A DNA stretch of 64,000 nucleotides from Sandaracinobacteroides sayramensis (GCF_022014495.1 NZ_JAKLSQ010000010.1:186832-250831), one strand, 5' to 3'; positions 8,713 to 17,087 are shown, counted from the first letter of the stretch. The notes: generated by a model not told the origin, from the letters alone. Numbers and translations are program-made.

Positions 8713-11106
8713 ATGAGATGGGATCAGGGCGCGGATGCCGGCGCCATAGCCGCCTCGATCGGGGAGATGCCGCTGGCGGAGATGCTGGCGGCGGCGCGGG
8801 CGCTGCGCGACGAGGGGCATGGGCGGCTGCAGAGCTGGTCCCCCAAGGTGTTCCTGCCGCTGACGCAATTGTGCCGGAATCGCTGCCATTACTGCACCTT
8901 CGCTCACCCGCCCCGGAAGGGTGAGCGCTGCTATATGCGGCCGGAGGAGATTCTGGAGATCGCCCGCGCCGGGCGCGATTCCGGCTGCACCGAAGCGCTG
9001 TTCACGCTGGGGGACAAGCCCGAGCTTCGCTATACTGCGGCGCGCGCGGAACTCGCCGAGCTGGGGCATGAGACGACGATTTCCTATCTCGCCGCCATGG
9101 CTGCGCGCGTGCGCGACGAAACCGGCATGCTGCCGCACATCAACGCCGGGGTGATGAGCCGCGAAGAGATGGCGCTGCTGCGGGACGTCTCGGTGAGTCA
9201 GGGCCTGATGCTGGAGTCGCTGTCCGGACGGCTGACTGAGAAGGGCGGGCCGCATTACCGCTCCCCCGACAAGGAGCCGGCCGAGCGGCTGCGGATGCTG
9301 GAGCAGGCCGGCGAGCTTTCGATTCCCTTCACCACCGGGCTGCTGATCGGAATCGGCGAATCCCGGGACGAGCGGATCGAGGCGCTGGTCGCCATCCGCG
9401 ATTCCCACGCCGCGCATGGCCATGTGCAGGAAGTGATCGTGCAGAATTTCCGCGCCAAGCCGCGCACGGTGATGGCGGATGCGCCGGAACCGGACCTGGA
9501 CGATCTGCTGTGGACCATTGCCGCCGCTCGGCTGATTCTGGGTGCCGGCATGAACATCCAGGCGCCGCCCAACCTGTCGGCCGAGGATTTCCCCCGGCTG
9601 ATGGAGGCCGGGATCAACGACTGGGGCGGGGTTTCCCCGGTGACGCCGGACCATGTGAACCCGGAAGCGCCCTGGCCGGAAGTCCGGCGCCTGACGGCGG
9701 CTACCGAGGCTGGCGGCCGGCTGCTGGTGGCGCGGCTGCCGGTCTATCCCTCGCATATGGGGGAGCGGTGGCAGGCCGAGCCCATGCGGCCGCTGCTGCG
9801 CGTGCAGGCGGATTCCCATGGATTTGCGCGGCGCGATCGCTGGTCCCCGGGGCAGCCGCTGCCGCGCGAGGCGGCCATACTGCCGCCGAGGCGGGCCGCC
9901 GGCGACCGGCGGATGGCCGAGATCGTCGATGTGGCGCTGGCCGGCGGCAATCTGGAAGCCGCGGAGATCGAGCATCTGTTCACCGCCCGCGAAGCGCAGG
10001 TGGAGGAATTGTGCGAGGCCGCCGACGCCCTGCGCCGCGCGGTGATGGGCGACCGGGTGACCTTCGTCGTCAACCGCAACATCAACTACACCAACATCTG
10101 CTCCTACCGCTGCGGCTTCTGCGCCTTTTCCAAGGGTTCCGGCGCCGAAGCGCTGCGCGGCCGGCCCTATGATCTGGACGAGGGCGAAATCGTGCGGCGC
10201 GCGGTGGAAGCGGTGGAACGCGGCGCCACCGAGGTATGCCTGCAGGGGGGAATCCACCCGGCCTATACCGGCAACACCTATCTCGGAATTACCCGGGCCG
10301 TGCGCGGCGCGCTTCCGAAGCTGCACATCCACGCCTTCTCGCCGCTGGAAATCCAGCAGGGCGCGGCGACGCTGGGGCTGCCGCTGGACGCCTATCTGGC
10401 GGAGTTGAAGGCCGCCGGGCTGGACACGCTTCCGGGCACCGCCGCCGAGATTCTGGACGACGAGGTGCGCGACATCCTCTGCCCCGACAAGCTTTCGACC
10501 GCCGAGTGGCTGGAAGTGGTGGAAACCGCGCACAAGCTGGGAATCCGCACGACCGCCACCATCATGTTCGGCCATGTCGAAACGCCCCGCCACTGGGCGC
10601 GGCATCTGATCCGCATCCGCGAACTGCAAAAGCGCACCGGCGGTTTCACCGAATTCGTGCCGCTGCCCTTCGTGCATATGGAAGCGCCGATTTCGCTGAA
10701 GGGCCGCACCCGGCTGGGGCCGACGCTGCGCGAGGTGCGGTTGATGCACGCGGTGGCGCGGCTGGCGCTGCACTCGCATATCAACTCCATCCAGACAAGC
10801 TGGGTGAAGCTGGGTGCGGTGGGCGCGGCGCTTTGCCTGGAAGGTGGCGCCAATGATCTGGGCGGGACGCTGATGAACGAAAGCATCTCGCGCGCGGCCG
10901 GCACCGTGCACGGGCAGGAGTTCCCGCCCGCCGCGATGGAGAAGCTGATCCGCTCGGTCGGGCGGACGCCGATGCAGCGAACGACGCTTTATGGGCCGGT
11001 CGATATGGAAACGCGCGCGCGCGGCCATGCGGCGGGCGAACTGACTCCGCTGGTGCTGACGGCACCGAAGCGCAAGGTAAAAGAGAGGATTGCCAATGTC
11101 GAATGA
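8713..11106 (+). CDS. fbiC: FO synthase, fused CofG-CofH (FbiC-type)
   Basis: 797 aa with two radical-SAM domains. The N-terminal CofG half has C-x3-C-x2-C in LCRNRCHYCTF (Cys 54, 58, 61) and the family sequence EALFTLGDKPELRY. The C-terminal CofH half has the second cluster in NICSYRCGFCAFSKG (Cys 463, 467, 470) and TGGFTEFVPLPF. Together they make 7,8-didemethyl-8-hydroxy-5-deazariboflavin (FO), the chromophore of cofactor F420, from tyrosine and a flavin precursor. The frame is open upstream; I prefer ATG 8713 (GTG 8707 has GAGGGAG 4 bases upstream), while ATG 8596 would add 39 residues. It overlaps the next gene by 11 bases. The cofC, cofD and cofE genes needed to finish F420 are not in this window. 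Confidence 0.93.
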   Translation: MRWDQGADAGAIAASIGEMPLAEMLAAARALRDEGHGRLQSWSPKVFLPLTQLCRNRCHYCTFAHPPRKGERCYMRPEEILEIARAGRDSGCTEALFTLGDKPELRYTAARAELAELGHETTISYLAAMAARVRDETGMLPHINAGVMSREEMALLRDVSVSQGLMLESLSGRLTEKGGPHYRSPDKEPAERLRMLEQAGELSIPFTTGLLIGIGESRDERIEALVAIRDSHAAHGHVQEVIVQNFRAKPRTVMADAPEPDLDDLLWTIAAARLILGAGMNIQAPPNLSAEDFPRLMEAGINDWGGVSPVTPDHVNPEAPWPEVRRLTAATEAGGRLLVARLPVYPSHMGERWQAEPMRPLLRVQADSHGFARRDRWSPGQPLPREAAILPPRRAAGDRRMAEIVDVALAGGNLEAAEIEHLFTAREAQVEELCEAADALRRAVMGDRVTFVVNRNINYTNICSYRCGFCAFSKGSGAEALRGRPYDLDEGEIVRRAVEAVERGATEVCLQGGIHPAYTGNTYLGITRAVRGALPKLHIHAFSPLEIQQGAATLGLPLDAYLAELKAAGLDTLPGTAAEILDDEVRDILCPDKLSTAEWLEVVETAHKLGIRTTATIMFGHVETPRHWARHLIRIRELQKRTGGFTEFVPLPFVHMEAPISLKGRTRLGPTLREVRLMHAVARLALHSHINSIQTSWVKLGAVGAALCLEGGANDLGGTLMNESISRAAGTVHGQEFPPAAMEKLIRSVGRTPMQRTTLYGPVDMETRARGHAAGELTPLVLTAPKRKVKERIANVE

Positions 11107-11785
11107 TGGGGCGAATGCGCAAAAGCCCGCGATCGCCGTTCTGGGCGGGACGGGGAAGGAAGGCGGCGGGCTGGCGTTGCGCTGGGCGCACCGGGGCCAC
11201 AAGGTGATTCTGGGCGGACGCTCGGCTGAAAAGGCGGCGGAAGCGGCAGCCCTGATGAACGAAACGCTGGGAAGCGATCTGGTGAGCGGGGCCGCCAACC
11301 CGGATGCGGCGGCGGCCGGCGAGATCGTGGTGCTGACCGTGCCTTTTGCGGCGCAGCGCGAGACGGTGGAATCGGTGCGGGACGCGCTTCAGGGCAAGAT
11401 CCTGATCGACGTGACGGTGCCCTTGGTGCCGCCGAAAGTCGGGCGGGTGCAGCTTCCGAACGGCGGCTCGGCGGTGGAAGCGATCCAGACGCTTCTGGGC
11501 GAGGGCGTTCGTGTGGTTTCCGCCTTCCAGAACATCTCCGCCCACCATCTGACCAAGCTCGATGAAGAGGTGGATTGCGACGTGCTCGTCTGCGCCGACG
11601 ATCCGGAGGCGGGCGAAACGGTTGTCGGGCTGGCGCATGAAATCGGGCTGGGGGCCTTCTATGCCGGGCCGCTGGCCAATTCGGTGGTGACCGAAGGGCT
11701 GACGTCGGTGCTGATCTCGCTCAACCGGCGCTACAAGGTGAAGGATTCGGGCATCCGCCTGACCGGCCTGCCGCCAAGGGCCTGA
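11096..11785 (+). CDS. npdG: NADPH:F420 oxidoreductase
   Basis: 229 aa. The N-terminal Rossmann motif AVLGGTGKEGGGLALRWA, followed by GHKVILGGRSAEKA, is the NADPH-binding signature of the NpdG/Fno family. The middle LTVPFAAQRET and the later VVSAFQNISAHHL are also typical. It transfers hydride between NADP(H) and F420, supplying reduced or oxidised F420. The ATG at 11096 (AGAGAGGA just upstream) overlaps the FO synthase stop by 11 bases, so the two are coupled. A terminator follows at once. Adjacency to the FO synthase makes the F420 assignment much stronger than homology alone. Confidence 0.9.
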   Translation: MSNDGANAQKPAIAVLGGTGKEGGGLALRWAHRGHKVILGGRSAEKAAEAAALMNETLGSDLVSGAANPDAAAAGEIVVLTVPFAAQRETVESVRDALQGKILIDVTVPLVPPKVGRVQLPNGGSAVEAIQTLLGEGVRVVSAFQNISAHHLTKLDEEVDCDVLVCADDPEAGETVVGLAHEIGLGAFYAGPLANSVVTEGLTSVLISLNRRYKVKDSGIRLTGLPPRA

Positions 11786-11790
11786 CGTTC

Positions 11791-11826
11791 GGCGCGTGGG
11801 ATCTCCCCGCGCGCCGCTTTGCTTTT
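11791..11826 (+). terminator. Intrinsic terminator after npdG
   Basis: Stem 11791-11800 with 11806-11815 (GGCGCGTGGG / CCCGCGCGCC, one G-U pair), loop of 5, followed by GCTTTGCTTTT. It ends the fbiC-npdG transcript 5 bases after the stop codon. Confidence 0.7.
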
Positions 11827-11828
11827 CG

Positions 11829-11873
11829 AGGCATGTCGCGCGCAGGAACCGGGTTCTTGCGCGCGACATGCCT
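11829..11873. repeat. 45-base near-perfect palindrome
   Basis: Arms 11829-11844 and 11858-11873 are perfect 16-base inverted repeats beginning AGGCATGTCGCGCGCA. The 13 bases between them fold further (GGAACC with GGGTTC-like bases). There is no clear T-run after it. It could be a second terminator/processing hairpin or a cruciform-forming spacer between the npdG and aldehyde dehydrogenase units. Confidence 0.7.
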
Positions 11874-11897
11874 TGTCTGTGTCGAATTTCCGAAAAT

Positions 11898-11911
11898 TGC
11901 GCAGTTGTGCA
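11898..11911. promoter_or_regulatory. Near-match operator TGCG-N6-TGCA (site D)
   Basis: TGCGCAGTTGTGCA differs from TGCA-N6-TGCA at one base and is centred 42 bp, about four helical turns, upstream of site C. The right flank ATAATA is identical to that of site C. This is consistent with cooperative binding at the aldehyde dehydrogenase promoter. Confidence 0.5.
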
Positions 11912-11921
11912 ATAATACTTC

Positions 11922-11950
11922 TTGACCCGATTATAAATCTGCACCAAAAT
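11922..11950 (+). promoter_or_regulatory. Candidate promoter for the aldehyde/PQQ dehydrogenase operon
   Basis: TTGACC (11922-11927), 17-base spacer, CAAAAT (11945-11950), about 50 bases before the aldehyde dehydrogenase start. The -10 element is embedded in the TGCA-N6-TGCA palindrome at 11940-11953. Confidence 0.55.
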
Positions 11951-11953
11951 GCA
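11940..11953. promoter_or_regulatory. Operator-like palindrome TGCA-N6-TGCA (site C)
   Basis: TGCACCAAAATGCA overlapping the -10 of the promoter above, as expected for a repressor site. Same spacing as sites A and B. Confidence 0.65.
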
Positions 11954-12001
11954 ATAATAAGAGGGGCGCCGAAGCGCCGGGAGTTTGGAGGAAGTGCGGC
12001 A

Positions 12002-13492
12002 ATGACGGGGAAGGTGCCCTTCAGCGCCTATGATCGGCTGTTTATCGACGGCCAATGGGCTGCGCCCGGTGCAGGCGAGCGGATCGCGGTGTTCGATCCG
12101 GCGACGGAAGAGGTCTTTGGCGAGGCGCCGCAGGCCGGAGTCGCCGATGCCGAAGCCGCGATCGCGGCGGCTTTCGGCGCGTTCGAAACGGGCCCATGGC
12201 CCCGGCTTTCCGCTGCCGAACGGGCCAACCGGCTGGAGCCGCTGCTGGCCTGGCTGGTCGCGCATGAAGAGCGGCTGGTGGCCCTTGCCGTTGCCGAGAC
12301 CGGGGCGGCCGCGCCTCTTGCCCGGGCGGTGGGGGTGCGCACCGCGCTCGACATCGCCCGCGCCACCCTAAATCTTGCCCGGACCGATCTCGACCGGATG
12401 CTGCCGCTGGAAACCGTGCCGCTGCCCGATGGCACGGCGAATGTCGGCGGCGGTATCGTGCTGCGCGAGCCAGTGGGCGTGGTGGCGATCATCACCCCTT
12501 ATAATTTTCCGCTGCTGATGGGTGTGGTGAAGCTGTTCCAGGCGCTGGTGATGGGCAACAGCGTGGTGATGAAGCCATCGCCTTTCACCCCGTTCGAGGC
12601 GCTGGTGCTGGGCGAGGCCACGGAAGCTGCCGGCCTGCCGCGAGGTGTGGTGAATGTGATCACCGGCGATGCCGATGTCGGTTCGACGCTGGCGTCCGAT
12701 CCGCGTGTGGCGCTGGTGTCCTTCACTGGCTCGGATGCGGTTGGGGCGGCGATCCAGCGGCAGGCCGCAGCCACCGTCAAGCGGCTGGTGCTGGAATTGG
12801 GCGGCAAGTCCGCCATGCTGATCTGTCCGGACGCCGATTTAGATCTGGCCGCCGCCGCCGGGATGCGGTCGATGACGATGCACGCAGGGCAGGCCTGTGG
12901 GCTGACGACGCGGCACATCGTGCACAACAGCGTTCGCGAGGCTTATGTCGCGAAGCTGGCCGAACTTCAGCGCGCCGTGCGCGTTGGCCCGGGGGCCGAT
13001 CCCGCGACCACCATGGGGCCGCTGATCCGCGCCAGCCAGCGCGAGCGGGTGGAGGGGCATGTCAGCCGGGCGCTGGCGGATGGCGCGCGTCTGCTGTTCG
13101 GCGGCGGCCGGCCGGCCGATCTGCCGCGCGGCTGGTTCCATGAGCCGACGCTGCTGGATCAGGTGGAGGGCGGCATGGCGATCGCCCGCGAGGAGGTGTT
13201 CGGCCCGGTGGCTGTCGTCATCGGCGTGGACAGCGACGAGGAAGCCGTGCGCGTCGCCAACGACAGCGACTATGGGCTGAACGGCACCGTCTGGTCCCGC
13301 GATATGGGCCGGGCCTTCGCGCTGGCGCGCGCGGTGCGGGCGGGCGGCATCTCCATCAACGGCGGCCCCGGCAATTTCAGCATCCACGCGCCCTTCGGGG
13401 GCATCAAGCGTTCCGGCTTCGGCCGCGAATATGGAATCGACGGCCTGCACGAATATTCGAGCGCCAAGGCCATTCGCTACCGCACAGCCTGA
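12002..13492 (+). CDS. Aldehyde dehydrogenase (NAD(P)-dependent)
   Basis: 496 aa, standard length. The start is ATG 12002 with GGAGGAAG upstream; the longer open frame runs through the promoter. ALDH motifs: GVVAIITPYNFPL, nucleotide-binding FTGSDAVG, general-base Glu in LELGGKSAML, catalytic Cys in HAGQACGLTTR and EVFGPVAVV. The residues after the catalytic Cys are GLTT rather than the common CAGS. It should oxidise an aldehyde to the acid that the acyl-CoA synthetase at 2563-4092 can activate. It heads a four-gene operon, with the PQQ dehydrogenase starting 11 bases after its stop. Confidence 0.93.
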   Translation: MTGKVPFSAYDRLFIDGQWAAPGAGERIAVFDPATEEVFGEAPQAGVADAEAAIAAAFGAFETGPWPRLSAAERANRLEPLLAWLVAHEERLVALAVAETGAAAPLARAVGVRTALDIARATLNLARTDLDRMLPLETVPLPDGTANVGGGIVLREPVGVVAIITPYNFPLLMGVVKLFQALVMGNSVVMKPSPFTPFEALVLGEATEAAGLPRGVVNVITGDADVGSTLASDPRVALVSFTGSDAVGAAIQRQAAATVKRLVLELGGKSAMLICPDADLDLAAAAGMRSMTMHAGQACGLTTRHIVHNSVREAYVAKLAELQRAVRVGPGADPATTMGPLIRASQRERVEGHVSRALADGARLLFGGGRPADLPRGWFHEPTLLDQVEGGMAIAREEVFGPVAVVIGVDSDEEAVRVANDSDYGLNGTVWSRDMGRAFALARAVRAGGISINGGPGNFSIHAPFGGIKRSGFGREYGIDGLHEYSSAKAIRYRTA

Positions 13493-13502
13493 GGAGCCGT
13501 TC

Positions 13503-15395
13503 ATGGCCCGATATACTCCAGCCTTGCTTGCCCTGGCGCCGCTTTCGATTGCGGCCATCGCCGCCGTCGCCGCGCCCGAGGAACCGAAGAAGGCGCTGAA
13601 CGAGGCTTTTCTGGCGGCCGAAAGGGCGCGCGAGGCGATGCCCGGCGCCGCCATCTTCCGCGAAAGCTGCCTGGGCTGCCACGACGGCTCCGTGCCGAAG
13701 GCGCCGCTCACCCGCATGATGGCGGCGATGATGCCCGAAGCCATCGTGCAGGCGCTGACCAGCGGGGTGATGCGCGACGTGGGAGAGGCGCTGACGCCGG
13801 ATCAGCGCATCCAGGTGGCGGAGTATCTCACCTCGCCGCGCCGCTATGGCGATGCGGCTTCGGTGAAGCTGCCGATGTGCGCGCCCGAGCGGGCGGCGTT
13901 CGACTATGCCGACGGCCATGAAGGCGTGGTCTGGGGCATCGACGGCGCCAACACCCGCCTGACCAGCGCCAGGGATGCCATCGCGGCCGGGGACCTGCCG
14001 AAGCTGAAGCTGAAATGGGCGTTCGCTTTCCCGAACGCGCAGCGCGTCCGCTCGCAGCCGGCGATGATCGGCGGCGCGGCGATCATGGGCAGCCATTCCG
14101 GCCGCATCTATGCGCTGGACCGCGAGACCGGCTGCGTGCGCTGGACCTTCGACGCGGCCGGCGAAGTGCAGACGGGGATCGTCTCCACACCATGGAAGAA
14201 GGGCGACCGCAAGGCAAAGCCGATCATCTTCTTTGGCGATGGTATCGGCAAGGTCTATGCGCTGGACGCGGTGACCGGCAAGCAGCTCTGGTCGGACCGG
14301 CCGGAGGAGCACAGCTCGGCGAAGATCACCGCCGCCGCCACGCTGCACGATAACATCCTTTATGTGCCGGTATCCTCCGGCGAAATCGCCGCCGCCGGCA
14401 ATCCTGCCTATGGCTGCTGTACCTTCCGCGGACAGGTGGTGGCCTATGACGCGCGTTCGGGCAAGAAGCTGTGGCACAGTTACACCGTCGACGTGCCGGT
14501 GTCGCAGGGGCAGAACAGCGCCGGCACGGAAGTGTTCGGGCCTTCGGGCGCGCCGGTCTGGAACACGCCGACCGTCGATCCGAAGCGTGGGCTCCTCTAT
14601 TTCGGCACGGGCGAGAATTACTCGGACCCCGGCACGGAGACCAGCGACGCCATCATCGCCATCGACCTGAAGACCGGCAAGCGGCGCTGGCACGCGCAGG
14701 GTCTGGCGGGCGATGTGTGGAACATGTCGTGCGGCACGGACAAGGACGCCAACTGCCCGAAGAATCCAGGGCCGGACTTCGATTTCGCGGCGCCGCCGAT
14801 CCTGGTGAAGCTGCCGAACGGCAAGGACATATTGGTGGCCGGGCAGAAGTCCGGCTGGGCCTTCGGGATCGATCCGGACAGCGGCGAGTTCCTCTGGCGC
14901 GAGAAGCTGGGGCGCGGTGGCCTGCTCGGCGGTATCCATTTCAGCATGGCGGCCGACGGGGACCGGGTTTACGTTCCGATGGCCGACACCGAGGTGGGCG
15001 TGAAATATGAGGGCGAGGCGAAGCCGGGCATCAACGCCGTGGATGCGGCGACCGGCAAGCTCCTCTGGTCCTTCCGCGCGCCGGACAATTGCGCGGGGCG
15101 GCCGCTTTGCCACCCCGGCACGTCCGGCACCGTGACCGCTGCCCCCGGCTATGTGCTGAACGGGGCGATGGACGGCCTGCTGCGCGCCCATGACGCGAAG
15201 ACCGGCAAGGTGATCTGGGAGTTCGACACGACGAAGCCGGTGCCCGCCGTCAACGGCGGCGAGGCGCGGGGCGGCTCGTTTGGCGGCGGCGCCGGGCCGA
15301 TCATGAAGGACGGGCTGCTGTTCGTGTCGTCGGGCTATGGCTATGCGGTGCAGGCGCCCGGCAACGCCCTCCTGGTGTTCGAGGTGGCGAAATGA
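13503..15395 (+). CDS. Cytochrome-c/PQQ-dependent alcohol dehydrogenase (PVADH-like)
   Basis: 630 aa. A signal peptide (ALLALAPLSIAAIAAVAA) is followed by a cytochrome c domain (haem motif CLGCH, Cys56/Cys59/His60). An eight-bladed quinoprotein propeller follows, with repeats such as YALDRETG, YALDAVTG and VAYDARSGKKLW. Adjacent cysteines in YGCCTFRG may form the vicinal disulfide seen in quinoprotein alcohol dehydrogenases. A haem domain ahead of the PQQ domain is the layout of polyvinyl-alcohol dehydrogenase-type enzymes. It should oxidise an alcohol in the periplasm and pass electrons to the respiratory chain; the aldehyde dehydrogenase before it would take the product. The start ATG 13503 follows GAGGAG. 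PVA itself is not implied. Confidence 0.9.
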   Translation: MARYTPALLALAPLSIAAIAAVAAPEEPKKALNEAFLAAERAREAMPGAAIFRESCLGCHDGSVPKAPLTRMMAAMMPEAIVQALTSGVMRDVGEALTPDQRIQVAEYLTSPRRYGDAASVKLPMCAPERAAFDYADGHEGVVWGIDGANTRLTSARDAIAAGDLPKLKLKWAFAFPNAQRVRSQPAMIGGAAIMGSHSGRIYALDRETGCVRWTFDAAGEVQTGIVSTPWKKGDRKAKPIIFFGDGIGKVYALDAVTGKQLWSDRPEEHSSAKITAAATLHDNILYVPVSSGEIAAAGNPAYGCCTFRGQVVAYDARSGKKLWHSYTVDVPVSQGQNSAGTEVFGPSGAPVWNTPTVDPKRGLLYFGTGENYSDPGTETSDAIIAIDLKTGKRRWHAQGLAGDVWNMSCGTDKDANCPKNPGPDFDFAAPPILVKLPNGKDILVAGQKSGWAFGIDPDSGEFLWREKLGRGGLLGGIHFSMAADGDRVYVPMADTEVGVKYEGEAKPGINAVDAATGKLLWSFRAPDNCAGRPLCHPGTSGTVTAAPGYVLNGAMDGLLRAHDAKTGKVIWEFDTTKPVPAVNGGEARGGSFGGGAGPIMKDGLLFVSSGYGYAVQAPGNALLVFEVAK

Positions 15396-16366
15396 AGATC
15401 GGCGTCCGGATACCCGTCTATCGCAAATGGTGCCGGGCGGCGGAAATCCGCCGGATCGCGACCATGGCGGAGAATCTCGGCTTCGATTCCCTCTGGGTGC
15501 AGGACCATCTGGTGGCGCCGATGGGGCCGGCCGAGGAAATCGCCGTTGGCGGCACCAGCAACTTCCTGAAGGCTGGGGAGGGGGCTCCGGCGGCCAAGCC
15601 GATGAGCCTGTTCGAATATTACGCCGGGGACGACTGGTGGCTCGACCCTTATGTCGTCTGGTCCTATCTGGCGGGGATCACCAGCCGGGTGACGCTGGCG
15701 AGCGACATATTGGTTCTGCCCTATCGCAACCCGGTGGTGCAGGCGAAGATGATCGGCACCATCGACCAGCTTTCGGGCGGGCGGCTGATGATCGGCACCG
15801 GCACCGGCCATGTGGAAGCGGAATCGAAGGCATTGGGCCTCGACTTCGCGGCGCGCGGGCGGATGCACGACGAATATCTGCGCTGCATCCGCGCCATATT
15901 GGCGGGGGAGGAGGCGAGCTTCGATGGCGAGTTCGTGTCTTTCGGGCCGCTGCGCACGCTGATCCGGCCGGTGCAGCAGCCTGCGCCGCCTTTCTACACC
16001 GGCGGCAATGGCCCGCGCGCCATCCGCCGGGCGATCGAACTGGGGGACGGATGGCTGCCCAACGCCGCCGATCCGGAAGGGCTGGCGAAGGGCATGGCGC
16101 TTCTGGAAAGCACGGCCGCCGAAATGGGGCGGACAGAATTGCCGAAGGTTGCCGTTTCCCTGCCCAACCGCATCCGGCTGGCCACGCCTTCGGCTCGGGC
16201 CGGCGGCAGGCCGCTGATGGACGCGGATGCGGCCATTGCCGACCTGAAGGCGTTTGAGGCGCTGGGCGTCGATCATGTCTCGATCGGCCTGTTGATGCCG
16301 AATGTGGACATCTATCTGGAGCAAATAGAGTTTTTTGCAAACAAGGTGTTGCCGGCATTCCGGTGA
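15392..16366 (+). CDS. Luciferase-like (LLM) F420-dependent oxidoreductase
   Basis: 324 aa TIM-barrel protein of the luciferase-like monooxygenase family. Typical sequences are AENLGFDSLWVQDHL, VTLASDILVLPYRNPVVQAK, the GRLMIGTGTGH strand/loop and YTGGNGPRAIRRA. It groups by eye with members annotated as F420-dependent; some LLM proteins use FMN instead. Its presence with the FO synthase and NpdG in the same island strengthens F420 use. Its ATG overlaps the PQQ dehydrogenase stop (ATGA), so the two are coupled. The reaction is probably a hydride transfer on a ketone, alcohol or enone intermediate; the substrate is unknown. Confidence 0.88.
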   Translation: MKIGVRIPVYRKWCRAAEIRRIATMAENLGFDSLWVQDHLVAPMGPAEEIAVGGTSNFLKAGEGAPAAKPMSLFEYYAGDDWWLDPYVVWSYLAGITSRVTLASDILVLPYRNPVVQAKMIGTIDQLSGGRLMIGTGTGHVEAESKALGLDFAARGRMHDEYLRCIRAILAGEEASFDGEFVSFGPLRTLIRPVQQPAPPFYTGGNGPRAIRRAIELGDGWLPNAADPEGLAKGMALLESTAAEMGRTELPKVAVSLPNRIRLATPSARAGGRPLMDADAAIADLKAFEALGVDHVSIGLLMPNVDIYLEQIEFFANKVLPAFR

Positions 16367-16377
16367 GGGGAGGACGC

Positions 16378-17019
16378 ATGCTTGAGGAAGACGATCGCCG
16401 CTGGCTGGCGGAAGGGCGCACGGAGCGGCGCGGGTTTCTGGCGGCCGCCGGGCTCGTGGCTTTGGCCTCCGCGGTCGGCGCGCGCGCGGCCGTGGAACGC
16501 GGTCTGGAAGCCAAGCGCATCACGGCCGAGGCCACGGCGCGGTTGGCCATCATCGAAGGGCTTGCCCGCTACTGCCGGGGCATGGACCGTTCCGACCGCG
16601 CGCTGCAGGCGAGCATCTGGCACAAGGATTCGACGGCGCAGTATCTCGACCACCCGATCGGGCCGTCGGCCACTCCGCTCGACAGCGGGCAGAAGTTCGT
16701 GGAATCGAAGCTGGTCACCCACCACCGCATCCTCAACACTCATATCGAGGTGAACGGCGACCGGGCGGTGAGCGAGGGCTATGGCGATTCGGTGATCCGC
16801 GACCATCCGGACAAGGATGGGATCCTGCTGGAGACCATCTACCGTGGCCGCTATGTCGACCGCTGGAGCCTGCGCGACGGCCGCTGGGCGATCGAGCACC
16901 GCCGCTACATCGCGGAGATGTACAACGAGCATCGCTACGACACGAAGAACTGGCCGCCGTTCGCGCTGCGCCAGGCGAAGTTCACGCGGGACGACGAAAG
17001 CTATCGCTACTTCGCTTGA
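16378..17019 (+). CDS. SnoaL-like (NTF2-fold) protein with Tat-type signal
   Basis: 213 aa from ATG 16378, with GGGGAGGA upstream; a GTG at 16363 is in frame but lacks a better ribosome site. The N-terminus ERRGFLAAAGLVALASAVGA looks like a twin-arginine signal, suggesting export of a folded protein. The remainder (ARYCRGMDRSDRAL, then YVDRWSLRDGRWAIEHRRY) matches SnoaL-like/NTF2-fold proteins, which include dehydratases and isomerases as well as proteins of unknown role. It is the last gene of the four-gene operon, 11 bases after the LLM gene. A catalytic role in the island's pathway is possible but not shown. Confidence 0.75.
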   Translation: MLEEDDRRWLAEGRTERRGFLAAAGLVALASAVGARAAVERGLEAKRITAEATARLAIIEGLARYCRGMDRSDRALQASIWHKDSTAQYLDHPIGPSATPLDSGQKFVESKLVTHHRILNTHIEVNGDRAVSEGYGDSVIRDHPDKDGILLETIYRGRYVDRWSLRDGRWAIEHRRYIAEMYNEHRYDTKNWPPFALRQAKFTRDDESYRYFA

Positions 17020-17058
17020 GCACCGCCGCCGGGAAGGGCGGCCGGGCGAAAGATGCGC

Positions 17059-17087
17059 TTGCTTCGGACCCTGGCCTCCCTTATAGC
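17059..17087 (+). promoter_or_regulatory. Promoter of tRNA-Trp
   Basis: TTGCTT (17059-17064), 17-base spacer, TATAGC (17082-17087), ending 18 bases before the mature tRNA. The distance and spacing fit a tRNA promoter. Confidence 0.6.

Noticed and set aside
8575-11298. 907-codon frame antisense to FO synthase
   Set aside because: The sense strand has two intact radical-SAM cysteine motifs; the antisense has none.
11819-12001. N-terminal extension of the aldehyde dehydrogenase
   Set aside because: The extension covers the promoter and operators; ATG 12002 has a strong ribosome site and family-like N-terminus.
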